From: Mitsuokella multacida DSM 20544 | Lineage (GTDB): Bacteria; Bacillota; Negativicutes; Selenomonadales; Selenomonadaceae | Assembly (NCBI RefSeq): GCF_000155955.1 | Contig: NZ_GG697141.2 | Location: 248,001-312,000, forward strand | DNA length: 64,000 nt | Direction: 5' to 3' | Shown here: positions 49,425 through 59,093 of the stretch, piece by piece | Layout of the letters: each line of letters starts with the position of its first letter | How positions within the stretch are numbered: position 1 is the stretch's first letter | Notes under the pieces: generated by a model | Databases searched by the model: none | Told to the model about the DNA's origin: nothing | Seen by the model: only the letters and a program-made list of their open reading frames with translations | Position numbers and translations under genes: made by a program

Positions 49425-51388
49425 CCATCCATGTACTCGACGACAATACCATCAACAAGATCGCGGCGGGCGAGGTCGTAGAGCGGCCGGCGTCTGTCAT
49501 CAAGGAGCTCATCGAGAACGCGATGGATGCGGGGGCGACCCGCATCGAGGTGGAGATCATGGCGGGCGGCACGAGTTTCATGCGCGTGACGGACAACGGC
49601 AGGGGCATGAGCGCCGAGGATGCGCACCTCGCCATCCTGCGCCATGCGACGAGCAAGATCCGCGAGGTCGGCGACCTCAACACGATCGGCACGCTGGGCT
49701 TCCGCGGTGAGGCACTGCCGACGATCGCCTCCGTCTCGCGCTTCACGCTGCTGACGCGCCGCGAGGGCGACGACCTCGGCACGCGCGTGACCATCACGGG
49801 TGGCAGGGAGCCGGACTTCATCGAGGCGGGCTGCAATATCGGCACGACGGTCAAGGTGGAAGACCTCTTCTTCAACACGCCGGCGCGCAAGAAGTTCCTC
49901 AAGACGAATCACACAGAGGGCGCGCGCATCAATGACTTCATCGTCAAGCTCGCGCTCTCGCGCCCCGACATCGAGTTCCACTTCATCAACAACAACAAGA
50001 TGTCCGTCGTGACGCCGGGCACGGGCAACCTCTACGACACGATACAGGCCATCTACGGGGACAAGACAGCAGACTCGCTTTTAGGGCTCACGCTCGAGGA
50101 CGAGGACATCAAGATCTCCGGCTACATCACGAAGCCGTCGATGCTCAAGAGCAGCCGCGCCTGGCAGACGTATATCGTCAACTCGCGCATCATCCAGAAC
50201 CGTGCAATCGCCAAGGCCATCGACAACGCCTACAAGTCGCTGATCCCGAAGAGCGGCTTCCCGCTGGCGGTCCTCTGCATCGAGGTGCCGCAGCGCACGA
50301 TTGACGTCAACGTGCACCCACAGAAGAGCGAGCTCAAGTTCGAGGATGAGAGCCGCATCTTCAAGGCCGTCTACAAGGCTGTGCTCGACGCCATCCGGCC
50401 GGCGGGCCGGGGACTCGGCGAGGTGGCCGCCGTCGTCGAGAAGCCGGAGCAGCACGTGACGATGGAGCCCATGCAGTTCGTGCCGGCGACGGAGCCGCTC
50501 GCCGAGCCCATCATCCCGCAGTGGCCGCAGGCAGCTGCAGCGAGCCCCATAGCGGCGCAGAGCAAGCCTAAGACCATCTACGAGGCCGTGCACCGCACGG
50601 CACCGTCCGCCGCATCTTCGCTGGCCGGCTTCTCTGATACACAAGAGAGTCTGCGCCGCGAGCGCGAGGCCGCTGTTCCTCTGCACGATATCCATGCGGC
50701 TCATCCCGTGTTGGAAGGCACGGTAGCAGAGACGGCGGCAGCGCCTCTGTCATCTGCGCAAGAGACGCCGTGCGCTGAGGGAGAAAAGGGAGAGCGGCTC
50801 CAGTACGAGGGTACGGTCGTGCCAATCGGCCAGGTTGACCTGACCTACATCATCGCGCAGGACGCCAAGGGGCTCTACATCGTCGACCAGCATGCGGCGC
50901 ACGAGCGCATCCTCTTCGACAAGTTCTCGGCGATGGCGGGCGACATCCCTTCGCAGCAGCTGCTCGTCCACCAGATCCTGACGTTTGACCGCAAGGAGTC
51001 GGAGCTCGTCGAGGCGCATCAGGAGCTCTTTGCCTCGCTCGGCTTCCACATGGAGATGAGCGGCGAGCGCGAGTTCCGCCTCATCGAGGTGCCGGCCGAC
51101 GTGCCCGTCAGCGAAGCGGAGGACATCATCCGCGAGATCCTGACGAATCTCATGGACATGCACGAGACGACGGCGAAGGAGATCCGGCAGGCATGCCTCG
51201 CGACGACGGCTTGCCGCGCAGCCATCAAGGCCGGCGAGGAGCTGAGCTTCCGCCAGATGCAGATCATCCTCGACGCGCTCGCGCACACGGATTTCCCTTA
51301 CACCTGCCCGCATGGGCGCCCGACCATCCTGAAGTTCAGCAGCGAAGAGCTGGCCAAGATGTTCAAGCGCACGGGCTTTGGCTTTTGA
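49421..51388 (+). CDS. mutL: DNA mismatch repair protein MutL (endonuclease type)
   Basis: 655 aa. N-terminal GHKL ATPase: ELIENAMDAGA (Glu, Asn), DNGRGM, and GFRGEALPTIASV. A variable Ala/Pro/Glu linker (about 330-460). C-terminal endonuclease domain with DQHAAHERILFD, ACLATTACRAAIKAG and CPHGRPT, the metal-site motifs of MutL in bacteria without MutH. The last acidic position of the DQHA(x2)E(x4)E motif is Asp instead of Glu. Overlaps mutS by 4 bases. Confidence 0.96.
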   Translation: MTIHVLDDNTINKIAAGEVVERPASVIKELIENAMDAGATRIEVEIMAGGTSFMRVTDNGRGMSAEDAHLAILRHATSKIREVGDLNTIGTLGFRGEALPTIASVSRFTLLTRREGDDLGTRVTITGGREPDFIEAGCNIGTTVKVEDLFFNTPARKKFLKTNHTEGARINDFIVKLALSRPDIEFHFINNNKMSVVTPGTGNLYDTIQAIYGDKTADSLLGLTLEDEDIKISGYITKPSMLKSSRAWQTYIVNSRIIQNRAIAKAIDNAYKSLIPKSGFPLAVLCIEVPQRTIDVNVHPQKSELKFEDESRIFKAVYKAVLDAIRPAGRGLGEVAAVVEKPEQHVTMEPMQFVPATEPLAEPIIPQWPQAAAASPIAAQSKPKTIYEAVHRTAPSAASSLAGFSDTQESLRREREAAVPLHDIHAAHPVLEGTVAETAAAPLSSAQETPCAEGEKGERLQYEGTVVPIGQVDLTYIIAQDAKGLYIVDQHAAHERILFDKFSAMAGDIPSQQLLVHQILTFDRKESELVEAHQELFASLGFHMEMSGEREFRLIEVPADVPVSEAEDIIREILTNLMDMHETTAKEIRQACLATTACRAAIKAGEELSFRQMQIILDALAHTDFPYTCPHGRPTILKFSSEELAKMFKRTGFGF

Positions 51389-51424
51389 TACGATACAGAT
51401 AGGATACAGTTGGAGGATGATACG

Positions 51425-52216
51425 ATGGTTCAGGCAATCGCGACGACGGGCCGCAAGTGCAGCGAGGATGCCGTCGCCCTGGCGAAGTGGGCGGCAGAGC
51501 ATGCGGGGATTCCCTACGTGCCGCGCGCGAATCTCTCGGGCAAGGCACTGCGCGAGCGCTATGGGGTCGACTTCATCCTGGTCGCGAAGCAGGGCCTCCT
51601 GACGCTCTCGACGCCATCCGGCGACCTCTTCTTCCACCCGAACATGGCGCATCTGCGCCTCAAGAACCTGCGCTTCGGCAGCGCGGGCACGGGTGACCGC
51701 ATGGTCGAGGCCATGGACCTCTCGCGCAGCATGAGCGTGCTCGACTGCACGCTGGGCTTCGGCGCGGATGCGATCGTCGCGAGCTTTGCGGTCGGTCCGG
51801 AAGGGCGGGTCACGGGCATCGAGTCGCAGCCGCTCATCGAGACGGTCGTAGGCTACGGCCTCGCGCACTTCAAGGCGGAGAACTGGCCGATACAGGAGGC
51901 CATGCGCGGCATCCGCACGGTCTGCGCGGACGCCTTCGACTATCTGAAGGAGCAGCCGGATGATTCCGTCGACGTCGTCTACTTCGACCCGATGTTCCGC
52001 CATCCGCTGCTCGAGAGCCGCAGCCTCTCGCCGCTGCGCACGGCGGCCAACCACGAGCCGGTCTCAGAGGTGATGATCGAGGAGGCCTGCCGCGTGGCAA
52101 GGCGCCGCGTCGTCTTCAAGGAGAACGCGCGCAGTTTGGAGTTTGAGCGCCTCGGCTTCACGAAGATCATGGGCGGCCGCTATAGCAAGGTCCACTACGG
52201 CGTGCGCATCCTCTGA
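51425..52216 (+). CDS. RsmJ-like class I SAM-dependent methyltransferase
   Basis: 263 aa from the ATG at 51425, eight bases after GGAGG (an in-frame TTG at 51410 overlaps that site). SAM motif I DCTLGFGADA (107-116), acidic end of strand 2 in GIESQPL, motif IV DPMF (188-191), and C-terminal RVVFKENARSLEFERLGF. The DPMF motif and order resemble RsmJ (16S rRNA m2G1516), but the N-terminal 90 residues differ, so the substrate is uncertain. It follows mutL by 36 bases and may share its transcript. Confidence 0.78.
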   Translation: MVQAIATTGRKCSEDAVALAKWAAEHAGIPYVPRANLSGKALRERYGVDFILVAKQGLLTLSTPSGDLFFHPNMAHLRLKNLRFGSAGTGDRMVEAMDLSRSMSVLDCTLGFGADAIVASFAVGPEGRVTGIESQPLIETVVGYGLAHFKAENWPIQEAMRGIRTVCADAFDYLKEQPDDSVDVVYFDPMFRHPLLESRSLSPLRTAANHEPVSEVMIEEACRVARRRVVFKENARSLEFERLGFTKIMGGRYSKVHYGVRIL

Positions 52217-52264
52217 TGCTCGGGTGGGCAGATGCATCAAGGTGCATATGGTATACTTTTTTGC

Positions 52265-52291
52265 GACACTTCCATCTGGAAGTGTCTTTTT
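52265..52291 (+). terminator. intrinsic terminator after the methyltransferase gene
   Basis: GACACTTCC (52265-52273), loop ATCT, GGAAGTGTC (52278-52286), TTTTT. A TGGTATACT extended -10-like box lies only 8 bases upstream (52249-52257). Confidence 0.88.
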
Positions 52292-52609
52292 ACATTGATT
52301 TATGGGCGCCTTGATGATAAAATAAAAAAGAATGATTTGATCGGATAAAAACTTCATACTACCATTCCTGCGCGACGTTCATCATGACAGATGCCTTGCA
52401 TCGTGTGAGGCAGCACGGATTCTTGTCATGGTTATGGGAACGCTTTCTTAGCGCGTCTAACGCATTTAGCACGTCATCGGAGAAGAGAAGCAGGGCAGGA
52501 AGGAACGATAGGGGATTTCTATCCAGCAACCATACGCAACGTATATCAAAATAAAGATGTATCATAAATTTTGCATTTGCATTCTGCTATGAGATGCAGC
52601 AAACACTTT
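52292..52609 (+). other. 318-base gap upstream of RNase J, no gene seen
   Basis: Between the terminator and the RNase J ribosome site I see no convincing ORF, promoter with both boxes, or long hairpin. Short inverted pieces occur (GCGCGTCTAACGC near 52452). It could hold a long leader through which RNase J regulates its own message, but that is only a guess. Confidence 0.4.
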
Positions 52610-52623
52610 GGAGGTGTACTTTT

Positions 52624-54288
52624 TTGGCTAAAGGAGCACAAAAATTACAGATCATCCCTCTCGGAGGCCTGGGGGAGATCGGCAAGAATATGACCGTCAT
52701 CCGCGTGGATGATGAGATCCTCGTCATCGATGCGGGACTGATGTTCCCGGATGAAGACATGCTCGGCATCGACCTCGTCATCCCGGATATCAACTACCTC
52801 ATTGAGAACAAGGACAAGATCAAGGCCATCGTGCTGACGCACGGCCACGAGGACCACATCGGCGCGCTGCCGTACGTCCTCAAGAAGATCAACGTGCCGG
52901 TCTACGGCACGCGCCTGACGCTCGGCATCCTCGAGGGCCGTCTCAAGGAGAACGGCGTCGACTCGAGCAACCTGCACTCGGTCATGCAGGGCGACATCAT
53001 CAACGTCGGCTGCTTCAGCGTCGGCTTCATCCGCGTCAACCACTCGATCCCGGATGCCGTCGGACTCTCCATCAAGACGCCGGTCGGCATGATCGTGCAC
53101 ACGGGTGACTTCAAGCTCGACTACACGCCGATTGACGGCAAGATGACGGACTTCCGCCGCTTCTCCGACCTCGGCAACCGCGGCGTCCTCGTGCTCATGG
53201 CGGATTCGACGAATTCGGAGCGCGAGGGCCATACGCCGTCGGAGCGCACGGTCGGGGCGGCCTTTGACCGCGCCTTCCACAATGCGCGCGGCCGCATCAT
53301 CGTCGCGACGTTCTCGTCGAACGTCCACCGCATCCAGCAGGTCATCGACACGGCCGTCCGCTACAAGCGCCACGTCGCCGTGCTCGGCCGCAGCATGGTC
53401 AACGTCGTCAACATCTCTTTGGAGCTCGGCTACATCACGGCGCCTGAGGGCACGATCGTCGACATCGATGAGATCCACAACTACCGCATGGAGCAGATGG
53501 TCATCATCACGACGGGTAGCCAGGGCGAGCCGATGTCGGCACTGACGCGCATGTCGATGAGCGACCACCGCAAGGTCGGCATCGTGCCGGGCGACACGGT
53601 CATCATCTCGGCAACGCCGATCCCGGGCAATGAGAAGCTCGTCTCGAAGACGATCGACAACCTCATGAAGCTCGGTGCCAACGTCATCTACGGCCGCAAC
53701 CAGGGCATCCACGTCTCGGGCCATGCGAGCCGCGAGGAGCTCAAGCTCATGCACAACCTCGTGCGCCCGAAGTTCTTCATCCCGGTCCACGGCGAGTACC
53801 ATCACCTCGTGCAGCACGCCCGACTCGCGCGCGAGCTCGGCATGCCGAAGGAGAACATCTTCATCAGCGAGAACGGCCAGATTCTCGAGTTCACGCGTGA
53901 CAAGGGCCAGGTGGCCGGCAAGGTCACGGCCGGCATGGTCATGGTCGACGGCCTCGGCGTCGGCGATGTCGGCAATATCGTATTGCGCGACCGCCGCCAG
54001 CTCTCGCAGGACGGCATCCTGATTGTCGTCGTCACGATGAACAAGCAGACGCACCGCGTCGTCTCGGGTCCGGATATTGTCTCGCGCGGCTTCGTCTACG
54101 TGCGCGAGTCGGAGGCCCTGATGGACGAGGCCACGGCACGCGTGCAGCAGGCACTCGACCGCTGCGAAGACGAGAAGGTCAAGGAGTGGGCTGCCATCAA
54201 GTCGAATGTGCGCGATGCGCTGGGCCGCTACCTCTTCGAGAAGACGCGCCGCCGCCCGATGATCCTGCCGATCATCATGGAGGTCTGA
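52624..54288 (+). CDS. rnj: ribonuclease J
   Basis: 554 aa from a TTG at 52624 with GGAGG 9 bases upstream, giving the family-typical MAKGAQKLQIIPLGGLGEIG. Metallo-beta-lactamase nuclease: HGHEDHIG (73-80) binds two metals, further ligands in HTGDFKLD and PVHGEYHH, and a beta-CASP domain with ADSTNSEREGHTPSE and the C-terminal RNase J domain. Has 5'-to-3' exonuclease and endonuclease activity, processing rRNA and degrading mRNA in the cytoplasm. Only one RNase J is in the window, so J1/J2 identity is not assigned. Confidence 0.95.
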   Translation: MAKGAQKLQIIPLGGLGEIGKNMTVIRVDDEILVIDAGLMFPDEDMLGIDLVIPDINYLIENKDKIKAIVLTHGHEDHIGALPYVLKKINVPVYGTRLTLGILEGRLKENGVDSSNLHSVMQGDIINVGCFSVGFIRVNHSIPDAVGLSIKTPVGMIVHTGDFKLDYTPIDGKMTDFRRFSDLGNRGVLVLMADSTNSEREGHTPSERTVGAAFDRAFHNARGRIIVATFSSNVHRIQQVIDTAVRYKRHVAVLGRSMVNVVNISLELGYITAPEGTIVDIDEIHNYRMEQMVIITTGSQGEPMSALTRMSMSDHRKVGIVPGDTVIISATPIPGNEKLVSKTIDNLMKLGANVIYGRNQGIHVSGHASREELKLMHNLVRPKFFIPVHGEYHHLVQHARLARELGMPKENIFISENGQILEFTRDKGQVAGKVTAGMVMVDGLGVGDVGNIVLRDRRQLSQDGILIVVVTMNKQTHRVVSGPDIVSRGFVYVRESEALMDEATARVQQALDRCEDEKVKEWAAIKSNVRDALGRYLFEKTRRRPMILPIIMEV

Positions 54289-54309
54289 GGCCAGCACCAT
54301 ATGGAATTT

Positions 54310-54336
54310 GAGCCGGAGCATCGTCTCCGGCTTTTC
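54310..54336 (+). terminator. intrinsic terminator of rnj
   Basis: AGCCGGAG (54311-54318), 6-base loop, CTCCGGCT (54325-54332), then TTTCT. Confidence 0.75.
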
Positions 54337-54382
54337 TGCTGATTATATCGTGATTCTATCGTAAACGGGAAGGAGTGAAAGC

Positions 54383-57300
54383 ATGCCGTTTACCCATCTC
54401 CATGTCCACACGGAGTTCAGCCTGCTCGACGGTGCGAGCCGCATCAAGGAACTCATCGAGACGACGAAAGCGCTCGGCATGGACAGTATCGCCATCACCG
54501 ACCACGGCGCCATGTACGGCGTCATCGACTTCTACAAAGAGGCAAAGAAGCAGGGCGTGAAGCCCATCATCGGCTGCGAGGTCTACGTGGCCCCTGGCGC
54601 GCGCCAAGAACACCGCGAGGTCAATGGCGTCCGCTACTACCACCTGATCTTGCTCGCGGAGAACCAGACGGGCTACCGCAACCTCGTCAAGCTCGTCTCG
54701 CTGGCCAACGTTGAGGGCATGTACTATAAGCCGCGCGTCGACAAGGACCTCCTGCGCCAGTACCACGAGGGCATCATCTGCCTCTCGGCCTGCATCGCCG
54801 GCGAGATCCCGCGCGCCATCCTGCAGGACAACATGGAGCGCGCCGACGCGCTCGTGCGCGAATACCTCGAGATCTTCGGCCGCGAGAACTTCTTCCTCGA
54901 GATCCAGAACCACGGCTTGCCGGAGGAGCGCAAGGCCAACGCCGGCCTCGTCGAGCTCGCCAAGAAGTACGATGTCGGGCTCGTCGCGACGAACGACCTG
55001 CACTACGTGCACCGCGAGGACAGCGAGTTCCACGACATCCTGCTCTGCATCCAGATGAACAAGACGTTCGACGATCCTGACCGCATGCGCTTCGCGAGCG
55101 ACGACTACTACCTGAAGTCGCCGGAGGAGATGGCGGCGCTGTTTCCTGACCTGCCGGAGGCCATTGCCAATACGGAGAAGATCGCTGCGCGCTGTAAGGT
55201 CGACTTCGAGTTCGGCCACCTGCAGCTGCCGTATTACCCGATCCCAGCGCCGTATGCCGACGATGAAGCCTACCTGCGTCACCTCTGCGAGGAGAACCTG
55301 CCGCGCCGCTACGCAACGGTCACGGAGAAAATCCGCGAGCGCCTCGAGTACGAGCTCGGCATCATCCACCGCATGGGCTATGACAGCTATTTCCTCATCG
55401 TCTGGGATTTCATCAATTACTCGCGCGAGCACGGCATCGGCGTCGGCCCGGGCCGCGGCTCGGCCGCCGGCAGCATCGTCGCCTACCTGCTCGGCATCAC
55501 GAACCTCGACCCGCTGAAGTACGACCTGCTCTTCGAGCGCTTCCTCAATCCGGAGCGCGTGACGATGCCAGATATCGATGTCGACTTCGACTACATCCAG
55601 CGCGGCAAGGTCATCGACTACGTCAAGGAGCGCTACGGCTATGACCACGTCGCGCAGATCGTCACCTTCGGCACGATGGCGGCGAAGGGCGCCATCCGCG
55701 ATGTCGGGCGCGTGCTCAACCTGCCGTATGCGGAGGTGGCGGAGATCGCGAAGCTCGTGCCGAATGAGCTTAAGATCACGCTCGACAAGGCGATGCAGGA
55801 GTCGGCCGACTTCCGCAAGGCGTACGAGAGCAGTGAGGACGTCCACCGGCTCATCGACCTCGCGCGCAAGATCGAGGGTCTGCCGCGCCACTCGTCGACG
55901 CATGCCGCCGGCGTCGTGATTGCGCGCCATCCGCTGACGGACTACGTGCCGGTCTCCATCTCGGAGGGCACGCTCGTCACGGAGTACGACAAGGACCACG
56001 TCGAGGAACTCGGCCTTCTCAAGATGGACTTCCTCGGCCTGCGCACGCTGACGGTCATCAGCGACACCATCGCGAACATCGAGAAGAGCCGCCATGAGAA
56101 GGTTGACATTGACAAGATCCCGCTGACAGACGGGCTGACCTCGAAGATGCTCTGCGAGGGCAAGACGGGCGCGGTGTTCCAGATGGAGTCGGCCGGCATG
56201 ACGCAGCTCGTGCGCGACCTCGCACCCGAGAACTTCGCCGACCTCATCCCGCTCGTCGCGCTCTACCGTCCGGGCCCATTGGGCAGCGGTATGGTCGAGG
56301 ACTTCATCAAGGGGCGCCATGGGGAGAAGGAAGTCACCTACATGCACCCGCTGCTAGAGCCCATCCTCAAGGAGACGTTCGGCGTCGTGCTCTATCAGGA
56401 GCAGGTCATGCAGATCGTGCAGGTGCTCGCGGGCTTCACGCTCGGACAGGCCGACCTCTTGCGCCGCGCGATGGGCAAGAAGAAGCACGAGATCCTGATG
56501 GCGCAGAAGGAGAACTTCCTCGATGGCTGCGAGAAGAACCACATTGATGCGGGTCTTGCCAACACGATCTTCGACCTCTTGACGCACTTCGCCGACTACG
56601 GCTTCAACAAGTCGCACAGTGCGGCGTACGCGCTCGTCGCCTGGCAGACGGCCTACCTCAAGGCGCACTACCCGGCGGAGTTCATGGCGGCGATGCTCAC
56701 GAGCATCATGGACACGCCGAAGGTCTCGACCTACATCGAGCTCTGCCGCCGCATGGGCATCAAGATCCTGCCGCCGGATATCAATGCGAGCTCCGCCTAC
56801 TTCAGCGTCGACGGGGATGCCATCCGCTTCGGCCTCGCCGCCGTGCGCAATGTCGGCGAGACGGCCATCGAGAATGTCGCGCGCATCCGCGAGACGGGCG
56901 GCCCCTTCAGCTCGCTCTCGGACTTTTGCCGCCGCGTCGACATGCGCGTCGTCAACCGCCGCGTCATCGAGAGTCTCATCAAGTGCGGCGCGTTCGACTC
57001 GTTCGGCGCGAAGCGCAGCCAGCTCCTGGCTGTCCTGCCGCAGACCGTCATGGAAGCGGCCCAGCAGCAGAAGGACGCCGTGAGCGGCCAGATGGGCCTC
57101 TTCTCCGATGAGACGATTGAGGAGACGGGCATGCTGCAGCTGCCGGACATCGATGAAGTGCCGAAGGCAGAGCGGCTGCGCTGGGAGAAGGAGGCGACGG
57201 GCTTCTACATCACGGGCCATCCGCTGGACCAGTACGCGGCAAAGCTCGAGAACCTGCCGCGCATCGGCAGCCTGCAGCCGGATACCGTGCGCGACAAGCA

Positions 57301-57769
57301 GGTCGTGCGCATCGGCGGTATGCTGACGGAGGCAAAGCGCATCACGACAAAGAAGGGGGACACGATGTGCTTCGCGACGGTCGAGGACTTCACCGACTCC
57401 ATCGAGGTCACGGTCTTCCCGCGCACGTTCTACCAGAATATGAACCTGCTCGTGCCCGACACGCCTGTCGTCGTGCAGGGACACATCGACATGACGGACG
57501 AGACGGTCAAGCTCATCGCCGATTCGGTCTGGGCACTCAAGGACTACCGCTTCGCCTACTACATCGAGCTGCCGGCAGGCGGCCTGCCCGAGGCGAAGCG
57601 CACGGAGATGAAGCAGCTCATCGCCGCGCATCACGGCGACTACGCGACGTTCTTCCACTCGGGCGGTCACTGGCAGAAGGCCCGCGAGAATTTCTGGCTC
57701 GATGATGCAGCCGAGACATTTGAACAGCTTACGGCCATCGTCGGTGCGGGAAAAGTCCGGAAACGCTGA
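54383..57769 (+). CDS. dnaE: DNA polymerase III alpha subunit (DnaE)
   Basis: 1128 aa, DnaE1-size. N-terminal PHP domain (FTHLHVHTEFSLLDGA, with the metal-site His intact). Polymerase active-site region with GPGRGSAAGS near 355 and catalytic PDIDVDFDY near 396. The helix-hairpin-helix region follows, then an OB-fold near the C-terminus (about 975-1060: RIGGMLTEAKRITTKKG). Chromosome replication polymerase. The intact PHP site fits the proofreading-capable PHP seen in many bacteria. Own ribosome site AAGGAG. Confidence 0.97.
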   Translation: MPFTHLHVHTEFSLLDGASRIKELIETTKALGMDSIAITDHGAMYGVIDFYKEAKKQGVKPIIGCEVYVAPGARQEHREVNGVRYYHLILLAENQTGYRNLVKLVSLANVEGMYYKPRVDKDLLRQYHEGIICLSACIAGEIPRAILQDNMERADALVREYLEIFGRENFFLEIQNHGLPEERKANAGLVELAKKYDVGLVATNDLHYVHREDSEFHDILLCIQMNKTFDDPDRMRFASDDYYLKSPEEMAALFPDLPEAIANTEKIAARCKVDFEFGHLQLPYYPIPAPYADDEAYLRHLCEENLPRRYATVTEKIRERLEYELGIIHRMGYDSYFLIVWDFINYSREHGIGVGPGRGSAAGSIVAYLLGITNLDPLKYDLLFERFLNPERVTMPDIDVDFDYIQRGKVIDYVKERYGYDHVAQIVTFGTMAAKGAIRDVGRVLNLPYAEVAEIAKLVPNELKITLDKAMQESADFRKAYESSEDVHRLIDLARKIEGLPRHSSTHAAGVVIARHPLTDYVPVSISEGTLVTEYDKDHVEELGLLKMDFLGLRTLTVISDTIANIEKSRHEKVDIDKIPLTDGLTSKMLCEGKTGAVFQMESAGMTQLVRDLAPENFADLIPLVALYRPGPLGSGMVEDFIKGRHGEKEVTYMHPLLEPILKETFGVVLYQEQVMQIVQVLAGFTLGQADLLRRAMGKKKHEILMAQKENFLDGCEKNHIDAGLANTIFDLLTHFADYGFNKSHSAAYALVAWQTAYLKAHYPAEFMAAMLTSIMDTPKVSTYIELCRRMGIKILPPDINASSAYFSVDGDAIRFGLAAVRNVGETAIENVARIRETGGPFSSLSDFCRRVDMRVVNRRVIESLIKCGAFDSFGAKRSQLLAVLPQTVMEAAQQQKDAVSGQMGLFSDETIEETGMLQLPDIDEVPKAERLRWEKEATGFYITGHPLDQYAAKLENLPRIGSLQPDTVRDKQVVRIGGMLTEAKRITTKKGDTMCFATVEDFTDSIEVTVFPRTFYQNMNLLVPDTPVVVQGHIDMTDETVKLIADSVWALKDYRFAYYIELPAGGLPEAKRTEMKQLIAAHHGDYATFFHSGGHWQKARENFWLDDAAETFEQLTAIVGAGKVRKR

Positions 57770-57779
57770 GCGCGGCTTA

Positions 57780-57808
57780 TTGCGGGGAGCGGGAATGGAT
57801 GATAAAAT
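57780..57808 (+). promoter_or_regulatory. promoter of the dacF operon
   Basis: TTGCGG (57780-57785), 17-base spacer, TAAAAT (57803-57808), 42 bases before the ATG. A short leader has GAGGGAAA as ribosome site. Confidence 0.5.
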
Positions 57809-57850
57809 AGGGATGATTTATCCTTCTCCCCGATGTATATTTGAGGGAAA

Positions 57851-59089
57851 ATGAGGGAATACAAGGAGTTTGAATTCAGATTGAAACAGAGAAGAATCGG
57901 CCGTCTCCTGCTCGCGGGCGGGCTCGCTCTGGCATTTTTCGTGCCACAGATCGCTGCCACGCCGGTACAGGCAGAGGCCGTCTATGATATCAAGGAGATG
58001 CCGCGCCCCGATATCCCGGGACTCGTCATCAGTCCCGATGATCCATTGCAGAATCTGACGGCGCGCTCGGCTGTCGTCATCGATGCCGCATCGGGCCAGG
58101 TCATCTACGAGCGCAACAAGGACGAGCGCCGCTTCCCGGCCAGCACGACGAAGATCATGACGCTCATCCTGGCGCTCGAACATTCCAACATGGATGACAT
58201 GGTGACGGTCAGCAGCAATGCCGCCGGCACGGAGGGCTCGACGCTCTGGCTCGAGGCGGGCGAGAAGATCCGCATGGGCGACCTGCTCTACGGTATGATG
58301 ATGCACTCCGGCAATGATGCGACGGTCGCTGTCGCGGAGCACATCGCGGGCTCCGTCGACAAGTTCGCCGCGATGATGACCGCGAAGGCGCACGAGATCG
58401 GCGCCGTCAATACGAACTTCGCCAACGCCAACGGCCTGCCGCGCGAAGACCACTACACGACGGCCTACGACCTCGCGAAGATCACGGCCTACGGCTACCG
58501 CGTGCCGGGCTTCGAGCAGATTGTCAGCACGAAGGAGATTGACTTCGACTGGGTCAAGGACCCGTCGCACCATCTGCGCAACGAGAACCAGATGCTCTGG
58601 CTCTATCGCGGCGCCAACGGCGTCAAGACGGGCTACACGGATGCCGCTGGCCGCTGCCTCGTCTCGGGCGCGAAGAAGGACGGGCTGCAGCTCGTCGCCG
58701 TCGTGCTCGACTCGGTCTACATGTGGAACGACTCGATCAAGCTGCTCGACTACGGCTTCGCGCATGTTGAGCCGGACACGATTGTCAAAGAAGGCGATAC
58801 GGTGGGCTATGCTAATGTCGCAGGCGGCACGGGCCGCAAGCTGCCCCTGAAGGCCGCCGAGACGCTGACGCTCGCCAAGCTCAAGGGCGAGGGCGAAGCC
58901 TACAAGACGCGCATCGAGGCCGATGACCTGCGCGCGCCCATCAAGGAGGGCGATACTGTCGGCCGCCTCGTCGTGGAGCTCGACGGCAAAGAAGTTGCTT
59001 CGACCGACCTGCTCGCGGGAGCGGACATCACGCGCCGCTCGTTCTTCCTGACGGTCTGGAACTTCCTGCGGTCACTGGTGAAAGGATGA
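57851..59089 (+). CDS. dacF: serine-type D-Ala-D-Ala carboxypeptidase (PBP5/DacF type)
   Basis: 412 aa. Signal peptide about 1-42 (hydrophobic LLLAGGLALAFFVP). Active-site motifs of class C low-mass penicillin-binding proteins: S98-T-T-K101, SGN (153-155), and KTG near 258-260 in GVKTGYT. The C-terminal beta-sandwich PBP5_C domain is followed by a terminal amphipathic anchor helix (SFFLTVWNFLRSLVKG). Trims the stem pentapeptide of peptidoglycan outside the membrane. Four bases upstream of the pseudouridine synthase gene, so co-transcribed. Confidence 0.93.
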   Translation: MREYKEFEFRLKQRRIGRLLLAGGLALAFFVPQIAATPVQAEAVYDIKEMPRPDIPGLVISPDDPLQNLTARSAVVIDAASGQVIYERNKDERRFPASTTKIMTLILALEHSNMDDMVTVSSNAAGTEGSTLWLEAGEKIRMGDLLYGMMMHSGNDATVAVAEHIAGSVDKFAAMMTAKAHEIGAVNTNFANANGLPREDHYTTAYDLAKITAYGYRVPGFEQIVSTKEIDFDWVKDPSHHLRNENQMLWLYRGANGVKTGYTDAAGRCLVSGAKKDGLQLVAVVLDSVYMWNDSIKLLDYGFAHVEPDTIVKEGDTVGYANVAGGTGRKLPLKAAETLTLAKLKGEGEAYKTRIEADDLRAPIKEGDTVGRLVVELDGKEVASTDLLAGADITRRSFFLTVWNFLRSLVKG

Positions 59090-59093
59090 GTGC

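Noticed and set aside
50874-50920. Asp instead of Glu at the end of the MutL DQHA(x2)E(x4)E motif as a sign of lost nuclease
   Set aside because: Asp keeps the charge and all other endonuclease motifs are present, so loss of function is not supported.
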